Shown here piece after piece: positions 47,301 to 58,730 of a DNA stretch of 64,000 nt. The translations under genes and the position numbers were made by a program. The notes below the pieces were generated by a model. That model was given only the letters and a program-made list of their open reading frames with translations. It was not told where the DNA came from and did no database searches. The stretch comes from Triops longicaudatus (taxonomy: Eukaryota > Arthropoda > Branchiopoda > Notostraca > Triopsidae), in contig JAGQDJ010000173.1 of NCBI GenBank assembly GCA_022885665.1, positions 203,065 through 267,064 of the forward strand, given 5' to 3'. Within the stretch, counting starts at the first letter, position 1, and each line of letters starts with the position of its first letter.

Positions 47301-50300
47301 GGTTGAAAGAAAATGTGAGCTACTCACAGGAAAGGAAAGAAATTCGACGGTGAAAGAATATCTATCTATTTACGAGAGGTATGAATATCTGTATCTGAAT
47401 ATAATGATATCTGTATTTTTTCTCTATGTATTGTACCAAAGGAAGAAAGGAGAAAATCAATAGAAGTTTGGGAAGCAACGGGTCTTCTCCACGCTCTTAT
47501 TCCTCTTAGAGGGAAGCCACGTTGGAAACGCGAGCATTTCTTAGCCAGCGGAGAGAGAAAAAGGATGAATGTAAGTGTAGGCGTCTTTTGAGCGAGGCAC
47601 GTGATCGTATATTAATGTACCCTAGGAGTACGCCCCCACCCCTCAAACTTTTGCCTCCTTCCTTCCCACCCCACGATCTGCTGTCTTGGCATGTATATAG
47701 CCAGAAATATGACTTTTTGGCTGCGGACACGACTTTCCTTAGGTAGATAGGGTTTGAAAGAAATAATAGCGACAACTTTCGGTAAATGACGTAGGTTGGT
47801 GGACGTCATTGTCTTAAACGACCATTTTTTCTGGTTGCCATTTTCGCCAGGGGATAGAAGTATATTAGTGTCAGCACACACAGGCAGCAATGCTGCTGCG
47901 TAATTTCGCGAAGCATTCTACACTCTTGTTTATTGATTGCACAGAGACTGCGTAGGAGGACGAGGTATCCACAATTCTATTAAGGATTGCTAAATTGTGT
48001 TACAACAAAACTTTCCTTCACAAGGTAGGGCTTGGATAGAAATGTCACGAGCAGCAACACGAGAGAGAATGGAAAAACTTTTAATTTTCATTGTTCGGAT
48101 TTTCTTTAGATGTTTTGTCATAAGCTTTCACTTGCTTTCAATTGCCTAAATTTATCTGAACTTAGTTTTGTGAAACAGTTGTCCGTATTCAGTAAAAAGT
48201 TACTGAGACATGTTTAATATTTTTTAATTCGTACTTTCTCCTGTATGAATTATTTTAAACACCGAGACAAGGAAGTTAATATCAATATTTATTTATGACA
48301 GAACACACTTATATTACTTAAAATTACTAAGATAATTAACGAAATGTGAAAGGCAGAACGGTACCCAGGATTTTTGTTCGGGGGAGGGGGTCAAAGTACG
48401 GAACGTGTTTTTTTTTTATTTTAAAAAAATACTATATATTGGGCGACTTCATGTTATCCACTTTAAGCCGAAAAGTTACTTCCTGGTACCCGTCCTCATA
48501 ATTGCAAGTTGTTCCTATTGATTTGTTTAGTTATTTCTATTTTAGAAAATACACCACGACAGGAAAATAGTACATAGTATGTACCAAAATAGCAAATAAC
48601 AATGCATACTTTTATGGTTTCCTTAAAAGTAGACATCTGAACAAAATAGCTAATTGTCACATTTTTTACGAAGAAAACATACTCATAAATCAGTCCTCAT
48701 GTTCATTATTTCGTGGCCTGAAATTCACAAACACTTCCAAATTTGTGGTCTGTTTTAACCACTAAATTGTTTAGGAAAAAAGTAGATTTAAAGTAAACGT
48801 GCACAGTGAGATTAATTTTACATCGCTGCGTTTTCGCCCGTAAGATTTACGTTTTTAAGCGCTTGTATTAAAAACAGTGCAACTTCCATAAAAATCTCGA
48901 CCATAGGATCTGATTCCAAACATTTCAAGGACTAAAGCTAAACTTTTGTTGCTCTTCCAACGACAAAACTTACATGTAAAGCAACTTCGAATTTACTTTC
49001 GTAAAAGACGTTGAAATTTAACCCAGCCTGCTGTAAACTTAGAATGTAAGCTTTAAAAAGAGCCATTAAGATTACCAGTATACGTTCCAGTAAGTTAAAA
49101 TCTTGGTTTTCTTCGCAGGTGCTGCAAGGTTAAGTCGAACCACTTAAAGGTTTGTACTATGGCCGAATAAACACAAAGTACTGTAAAGTACTAATATATA
49201 AATATATCAAGCATTATAAATTATTTTTACTGTGGCCGAATGAGGAAGAATTTTTTGAATCAAACATGGCCTCTTCGACTAGAACAGTCAAATTTAAAAA
49301 ATCTTCTCTAAGAAATACAAATTAAGTTAAACTTACGTTAATAGAAAGCTATGGCAAAACGTATGTTTTCCTGAGTATTTCATGTGAAAAGTCTTGCGAT
49401 CGTTTCGCTTCCCCGCTCCTCCTCCAACTTTTAATTTCACAGGCGTTGCAGGAGGGGAGGGTAAAAGTCTATCTTAAAGTTCCGAGTAAATATTTTCCTA
49501 AACCTATTCTAGACCTATCTAACTAACCCTACCTTACTTAACATTATGTTGCCAACCCAGCATTTTCAATAACTTTCCTATACTCTGTCAATGTGCGCCT
49601 AAATTAAGTTTTGCTATACGTTTAGTAGGCCCAGCTTGCGAAAAAAGGAAAAGAGGGTGTATTTGCGTATGTAGGGAGGTGGTTAAAGCCGAAAACTACT
49701 AAGATTTGAACCCTGTCTCAGTAAATATAGTCTTGCTTCAAACGGCCAATTTTAACTCATAAAGTAATTGTTATTAGTAACGCGTTTTATAATGCTTGTG
49801 TAAAATCAGTTGGCCTACGAACTTCCTCTGTTACGTACAAAAGTACTATATTTTGTATAATACAATCTAGAAAATAAGATTTTTCTAAAGGGAAACATTT
49901 CGAGGAGGGGTAGTAAAATCCCTAACCCCTTGGGTACAGGTGTGAGGTTCGGATTTATTTTTTGTTTACGGATCTGAAGGGGTGTTACCAAAAACTATCA
50001 GAAAATAATTTAGAAATAAAGTGTAAGTGTTATATTTTAAGCATTAAATTAAAAAAAAGGAAAAAAATAGAAGCACATATTTTTTTTCAAAAATAAGTAA
50101 GCAAAATTCCGAAAAATGATTGATGATTTATCAAGTAAAGGCCAAAATTTGAGGCATAAACGCTCCTTTCTAAAAACTGCAAACAGTGAGCGCTTGTTTC
50201 GAAGAGCGATCGTGAGATTTGAGTCTATCACGTATCACAACGTTTTGAATAACTTTTCGTAATATATGATCACTTAAAAATACGATTCAGTAACGACCAG

Positions 50301-53300
50301 TCAATGGCCTGACCGGATCAGGAATAATTTGTAGCCTTATATTTGTGTTACATGAAGTGGTCGAAACAAGACAATCTGCTTTTTTAAAAAAAAAAAAAAA
50401 AAATCGAAACCGTCGTGGGCAACGCAACAATTGCCCTTTGACGGCAACTTACTTGTGGTCAATTTGCTCGGTTGTGACTACACGTCGTGTGAAAACGTGC
50501 TATGGAGCAGTCGAAGGAAAACGCCAATTGACTGACCATTGGTCAGTGGACGAACTGATATACAAGTATTGCTGGAACGTATGTCGGGTAGGCAAACATG
50601 GCGATTGTCGATACTTACGATGTGGCCGGAACTATAAAAGCGAGCAACTCCGAACATTCGTTTAAAAATTTGATGCCACTTTTAAATTGGAAATGTACAA
50701 AGCACACTTTAAACCCTGTCGACAACAGCAACGACAAAGCACCCTTCCCCTAAACGCATTTAATCTACTTTATGGCTTCCATTTCGTATAGTTAACCATA
50801 AAAATGGAACCATATAAATTCCCTTGTTTTCTCTCTTTCTAGGAGCTTTCCTGATTCCATTTTTTGTTATGCTGTTCTTGGAGGGCATTCCAGTGTTCAT
50901 GTTAGAGTTGGCGGTCGGCCAAAAGTTTCGGCAAGGCTCTTTAGGCACTTGGAACCTGATCCATCCTTGGCTGGGTGGACTTGGCATTGCTTCCACGCTC
51001 GTCTCCTTTCTCATTGGCCTATACTATAACGTTATCATTACGTGGTGCTTCTATTACCTCTTCAACTCCTTTCAGGTAAAAGTCCCTCGCCACAAATTTC
51101 TAAAACAATTAATTTTTATTGGTTTAACTGAGTGTTCACCTAATGACCACTACAGAGTCCGTTGCCATGGTCAACCTGTCCTATCGAAAATGGTACTGTC
51201 ATCCGAGAATGCGCCCAATCCTCAGAGACGGCATATTTCTGGTACCGCACCACCCTAGACGTCGCTCCAACTGTGAACGAAACCGGAGGTATTAAATGGT
51301 GGATGGCATTGTGCTTATTACTCTCTTGGACAGTGGTTTACTTCATCACAATGCGCGGTATTCGGTCGTCAGGCAAAGTAAGAGAAAACGTAGATAATAT
51401 TGAGTACATTTTCCCTTTGTCATCACTAGCGTGAGCTAAGCAACGCTGTTATATTAATTAACTACATACAAATTTCCATGCCCCAATAAGTGATAAGTCA
51501 GTATCGTTTGCAGAATCGTAGCCAGGATTTCGTTTCGGGGGGGGGGGGGGACAAAGTGCAATTGGACATTTGGGTTTCGCCTTTCTTCGCCATTACAAAA
51601 TAAAAATTTCGGGGGGTTAATACCCTAACCTCTACCCTGGCTACGGGCCTAGCCGTTTGTAATTATCAACTGTTATTTCGTTATAAAATAAACGGGTCAG
51701 TTATAACAAAGGGTGGATATAAAGTCATTTTTGAACAGATACCTTGAGTCTGTAAGAGGTTACGTATGGGATAAAAGCTCGGAGTGATGCGGCAGTGAGA
51801 ATAAAACAGAAGAGTTTTGTATAAAAAAACACGAAAAATAAGCGAATATTGTGGCGCGAACGAATTTATTTTGCAGCTCAACTGATGATTGAGCTTCTTT
51901 CTATAGGCTTTTAGTTACATTGAAACTCTGCCATATAAAACTATACTGTAAGATGCCCAAACTATACTGTAAGACCGCCTACTATTCTAATGCCGTTCAC
52001 CGTCCAATATCGGGACAGAGGCTGTCGCGAAACTACAGTATTTAAGAAAATGCAGTCTTCTTTCATTTGTTTACAAGCTATATGCAGGTAAATTTTAGGG
52101 GAGTGCACCTTGTGAGTTAGATTTTAGAGTTTGTCATTTATAAGTAACAACTCAATTCACCTAAGTCTTTAGTAGTTTCGTTTCTTCTTTTTCTAAAGAA
52201 TCATTTGCACCGAAATTTGTGTAGCAAACCGATCTCTCTGAATTACTTGACAATTTCGAAGTTTCATAAGCCTCAGGCTTCATGGTGCCTATCAAGGTGC
52301 TAAAAGGCGTCTACCCCTAACACGTGAGTTAGAGCCTGAGAGGTCGCTAATGTTGCACCGTGCGTCTGAGAAAAAGTTAACAGATAGTTAATTTAATTAA
52401 TATTCCAGGACTACTGTTTCAAAGGCTGGTGACTATTTGCTAAATTAAGTAAACAATATACTTTTCTTCAGTTGCAGCCTACAAGCCTTATTTCCTTTAA
52501 TATACATGATTTGTATGGTAGGCGGTTTTTGGATAGGCTTTTTCAAATCTTTCCTTTTTTACCTCTCGCCGAATATATTTGAACATAAAATATACTGAAT
52601 GTAAATGGTAAAAAGTTTCGGATTATGATAAAGCGATGAGTAAAAAAGATTGCTGCTTTATTTTGGTTGAAAAATCTTGAGTTGTATCTGTGTGATACGC
52701 AACGCAAACTTAAGTAGACGGCAATTGGGTACCTTACCTTCACTGAACTGATATTTAGTCATTTTTCTTTGACCCCTAATTGCATTTGACCTACCCCTTG
52801 CACCATTTTAACTCATAAAAGGACCTCTGGTTTTCATGCTAGTTTGGTCTTATTTTCCTTTTCCTTTTCCTTTTCTAAGCGTGTAATGACTTAGTGATAA
52901 CCCAGTTTACATCCGCTGACATTTTCAGTTGAATTCCGTGATTCGACCTTTCAAAAGTAGGATTCTCAATAGTGTCAGCTGGGGCGCCACCATAGAACCC
53001 AAATATGTCTGTATACAGTCACTTCTGTTGGTTGTCATTCTTGCAATCAAAGAGGCTATTTATTTTTGTTCTCAATAACGTCAAAGTGCCGGGCATTTGT
53101 TAACTCGAATGATACGAGAGAAAAACTTGACGCAAAAGAAGTTAGAAAAATTAAGTAAAACAGCTGGATGGCTTGAGCCACAAGGTGGCTTGGCTTGGAA
53201 ACAATTCTTGGATTTTATCGTAGGCTTTGGTTAGAACTGACAGATCAATCTTCGAAATATTAGTATTTCGGATAAATATTAAAATGAATACTGCAGTGAG

Positions 53301-56300
53301 GCTTATTGCGTTTCATACAGTCAGGTATTTATTATGTGTTAAATGTATTTGTTACCTATTTTTTGCTAATTTCTATATTTTGGTACTGCTTCTGTTATAA
53401 GCCCCGTGAATTCTTTTGCAGACAAAAAAAGCATTTTTATTAAAACATTTGCACTAATTAACTTCAGTTTAAAAGTGCATGAATAAAAAGACCCTCCAAG
53501 AAAACGACTGTTTTTGCTTGAGAGAAAACAGGGTCGAATTGCATCAGAGTTTATCATTACAATCACACCAAATTGTAGAAACAAGTTGCATATGGAACCC
53601 CCCTCCCCCCAGGAAGAAGTAATCCTGGATACGGCCCTGATTGTAATTCCTGTGTTCCTATCCGCTTGTTCTGGTTATGGACTCCTCTAACATGGAAACT
53701 TTATATGATTTAACCTAACACAGCTTAACCTAACCTAACTTGTTTTTAATTTATTGGTTAAGACTCGATATATTGTCGCCTTCCCCTTTCGTTACATTTT
53801 CCCTCGTTACTTACATGTGGTAGTTTGCATTCACTGAACGTGAGAATTGTTAAATACTGGAAAAATACACAGTCATGTAAAAAGGTGACAAAAAAGTTAA
53901 ATCAAGTCTACAATGTTCGTATGTGCAAGGTACCGACTGAGTGCATTTTGTATGATTAATTGGTAGAGGAAGGTAGGGACAATAGTAACATTCCGAACTT
54001 TGTCAGTTTTTACTCGTGCCACGAACTTAACTAGCTCTGATTGTATATCCATTTGATACAAGTACTCTTCTCTCCGTTCAGCTATTGTGTGCTTCTTAAC
54101 AACTTCTAATAAGGTTAAACTAACCTTCAAACAAGGAGACTGTCGTTTGTTACTACTGTATAGCCTGTATATTCAAAAGTAATACCGTGTTTAACGTGCG
54201 CTTTCCCATAAGAAACTTTGAAATCAAATTTCTAATGATTTGTTAACGTATCGTAACGAAAATTTGGCGTTGCAATCCCAAGCAATACTGGAACATTACG
54301 GCTTCATCTCCGTCAAGAAATAGCATACTTTGAGAAAATCTGTGTAAATAAATGAGAAAGTGCAGCAAAAGTCGGCTGTCATTATCATTTCAGCGGGTGT
54401 CCTGGGATTCTAGTTCTATAAAAATAACTATGGGTCTATGGTGTCCGAACATTTCTCATACTGTTCAGTTGTATTCGATGAGCTAAAAAAATATTTTGAG
54501 GAAAATTTGGTCATCTATAGTGAACGCAAGGGCAGAAAAATTATCACCCACATATTTTTTTTTTAAAAAAAAAAGAGGTAGGAAAAACAGACATGATTGA
54601 AAATCGCGCTTTATTCTCAATCATTCCAAAGGCAACTTTGTGTAGTGCTACTTAACGGTATGTAACAAGAATGTGATTTATATTTTTTATAGCCACAAGA
54701 AACCTCTTGTTCAAAAGTTAAGGCGTTTGTTACTTTCGCGTAACGTTACTTTTGCCCCTATCCTGCTCTACTGGACCTAACTAAACCTATTTAAACCTAA
54801 CTAGCCAATGGGCATATAACAGAAAAATACCAGTATTTATCTTGTTACCACTTCTTAATCCTTTTTGTCTGTGTGTGTCTCATAAAGGTAGTCTACGTGA
54901 CGGCGTTGTTCCCGTATGCCGTACTTATAATTTTCTTCATACGAGCTGTTACGCTGAAAGGAGCTGGAGCGGGACTTTTACATATGTATACACCCAAGGT
55001 GATGACATTCCTTCTTTACTCGAGCTTTGCTCCAAATGACATATTCCACGGAGAAGAAAAAGAAATCAAACTTCTCTATGTATACTGTCGTTGTTGGTTA
55101 GTTACATGACTCATTGCGTTTTAACATTGAATTGCAGATGCATAAGCTCCTGGACCCTACAGTCTGGTTGGATGCTGCTACCCAAGTCTTTTACTCCTTC
55201 AGCATTGGCTTTGGATCATTGATTTCATTCGGGAGCTACAACCCTGTGAGAAACAACTGCGTTAAAGATGCATTGATTTTGTCTCTCTGCAATGTCTTTA
55301 CGGCTCTGTTCGCCAGCGCGGTCATTTTTGCCATTCTAGGCTTTAAAGGAGTTCGCAGCTATGACAAATGCTTGGATTAGTAAGTCATAGTCCATGTTTT
55401 ACGTGATAATGTAGGAAACCATAGGATCTAGTTGTCTCGAGCGTTTTAACTTTCCTTCAGTTTCTGAAGGGAAGCCGATAGATTCTGCGAAGTAGAGAGG
55501 GTAATGTTTTAGTGTTTACATGTAAGCAAGTGCGAAATGCAACAAGTTGTTAAAGCGCAGCAAAAAGTTCAGGAAGGCAAAAAGTCGTACATTGGCATAC
55601 GTTATGAGCTGAGCATCTTTATTAAACTATAAAAGCTCATGTTTGACGAACTACAAGCCGTGTTCCTCTTCATATCCCCTGATTTCCGGGTTGGGTCATT
55701 AGAGCCATTTTTTGAACCGGCGTTTTCGAGGTCTCACTGCAAATTTCCGAATTTTGATTCCATGGAATAATGCTAAACAGCTCAAAGATTATGGTAGAGC
55801 AACGACAAAAGTAGTTTTCGGTTGCATCTTGCTAGAAAGAAGCTTTAACTGTCTCTTTGTAATGCAGTGAGCCTAAAGTTGGGCGTTTTCACCGCACGAG
55901 GCGTAAGCCTAAGTGGATAGTTAATAAAGAAGGGGTCGTTTTCCAGGGCTCCACTTTATTAATTATTTTCGGAAATTGGCAAAAGCTTATTGCATCTTTG
56001 CAAATTTTTCTTTGCATTTTCTGACACTATTCAGGCACGTTTTGGCAAAAAAAAAAATAAATAAATAAAGCGCAGCCTTACTGACAATAAAAATCGGAAA
56101 GAAATGTGTAATTTTTAAAAAAAAAAACTCATGTAATTCGACCAAAAGCGAGTTTACTGTAACTTACTGTGGTTACTCGACTCCTTTAGACAACTGGCCC
56201 CTAAGCGTCTCCCCCATTCCATTTCACCCTCATGTACAAGTCATTCACTCAATCGATTTCCCACCCTCCTTTGATTTCTTAGCAACAAGGACATTCTGCT

Positions 56301-58687
56301 GGCCAAATTTCCTCAGTATTTGTCCAATTTGACCTTTACGGACGATGAGTACCTGCGATTTATGGACCAGCACGTCAACAACGCTACAGCCGTGAATCTC
56401 CAGCTGAAGCATTGTAACTTGGAAGAAATTATGGGCGAGGTACAATTCTTCCCTTTCCTACTAGTCATTACAACGTTTGCACCATTCCATCAAGTTCGTA
56501 ATCCAATTAAATTTTGTCTAGTCTGCAGAAGGCACGGGGCTCGCCTTCATCGTGTTTACCCAAGCCATTGTAGCTCTGCCTTTCGATTTCTTTTGGGCCG
56601 TTATCTTCTTCCTAATGCTCTTGGCTTTGGGGATTGGATCCCAGATCGGCACCCTGGAAGGCGTGATAGGAACCTTGTTCGATATCCCTTTTTTCCACAG
56701 CTTTCGGAAGGAAATACTGTCAGGTACATAGTAGCAAAACAAACTTCCGGGTTTTACCCTATCCGCTCTTAGTTTTCTATTTTTTTTCAGAAATTGATTT
56801 AGTACAAAAATTATTTGTTTTATTCCGTTGAACTTGTCAATTCTGTTGCTTTTCTCTATTATATTTATAAAAACTCACCCAAACGTCAGCATGAACCAGT
56901 TGTTGGGTTAATCTAAGCCCGTCCAAAAATCTAAGCGGTTCAACCAGCTGCACACCGTTCATTACCTGCTTGAAAACAGCTACACTGAACTGTTAACAGC
57001 AGGTTAACCTTGTGTTAATAACCGCTAACTTGGGACTTCTGTTGACCGCCGGTCTACACACAGTCGAAATATTGCGGTAAACTTCTTGATATCCGACCGT
57101 ATACTGACGACGAGATAATGCAGGCCAGGTCACTTCCTACTACATATGTCAATACACGTAGCATAACATATAAAATAGGAAACAACATCATGCATAGGAA
57201 TTCTTTAATTTGTTAATTAGGAATTGAAATAACTTATAGAGCATATTTACTATTCAACTCAATAAACATTTCAACGAACAGAAATAATCAAGCTCAAATT
57301 AAAAACATGAAATTGTTCGAAGCTGAACTGTTGGTTACTGTAATATAACAGGCAGTTAATCTGCGATTATACTGACGTCAGTTCACTTAAGGTGTACGGT
57401 TGGTAAACGGTGAGTCTTAATTTGCGATTCACCGTCAGTTAAGTTACGGTGATTCTTTAGGCGGTTGGCCTGAGGTGTACCGGCGGTAAACAGTAGGTCT
57501 AATATATTGTCCGCGTTTTGTGAAATATTATTCTTTACTCTCGTATTTATGTTATCGTGTTTGGTACTTTGCAGGTGCGGTCTGCGTAGTATGCTATCTG
57601 ATTGGCCTCATATTTGTTACCGGAGCAGGAGAGTACTGGTTAAAACTGTTCGATTCCTTTGCCGGTACAACTGGCTTGATTTTGATCGGTTTCCTTGAAA
57701 CAGTGGCAGTAATGTACATCTACGGTCATCAGAGGTAACTTTATCGCTTACGCTTGCAATTAGCAAGAGCACTCTTCTATTCTTTTCCTATCTTAAGTCA
57801 CACTCAGTGATTTCTTTCTTGTCTTGGCACTAGCCAAAACTCTCACTGGCATGCAAAAGCCTGGCAAGTGCTTCACCTCACTTGTTTGGCTTAATGTTTT
57901 AATTTCCGCTTCTCTGGTCCAATGCATTTGTTTTTTAATGAAAGCGTCTTCTTCCCCCACTAAAGGTTTTCAGAAGACATTCGACAAATGACGGGCTATT
58001 ATCCTGGCTTGTACTGGCAATTGACCTGGCGATTTATTGGGCCCGTTCTCATTGCCGTTTTATTAGTGACTTCTATCATTTACAGCTGCTACAACAAACC
58101 TACCTACTATGCATGGAATAAGGAAGAAGTACGTAATGGCTTGGGATTGATAGAAAGGAAGAATTGGCACATAGTTTCCAAAACTCGGCTTCTGCATCGT
58201 TTGAATTAAATGGGGGTTGGGGTGGCGATGAATCCTTTCACTGAACTTTTGCTGGTAATGGAACTTTCTTTTTCCTAGGGGCGGGGTACCATGACAGATT
58301 ACCCGGACTGGGTGTTGGGCATTGGTGCAGCATTAGCAATTTTCTCCATTATACCCATACCGGTGGTGTGTTTGCTCCGACGATTCCAATGCCTGCGCTT
58401 AGACGCGAATATCCATCAAGGGGCCATACGACGAAACGAAACGACCATATCTACCAAACAGATGATCACGGACGTCGATCTAGACGTAAGTGCCTTTTTT
58501 TGGGGGTGTCTCCTCTTTCGCCATGATTTATGCACTATTTTTCACTGCTTTTTTGTGCAAGGATTGTGTTTACTTTTAAAAGATTTTTTTCGTTCCTAAA
58601 AAACTAATTATTATTTGTTTCACCGTAATAGGCGTAAGCCTGCGTGGGGAGTCAATAAAAAATAAGATTTGTCTGTACCTCACTTAC

Positions 58688-58730
<43 letters not shown>

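Noticed and set aside
47506..47890. Overlapping open frames on both strands
   Set aside because: GC-richer patch gives long frames on both strands; no splice or domain evidence.
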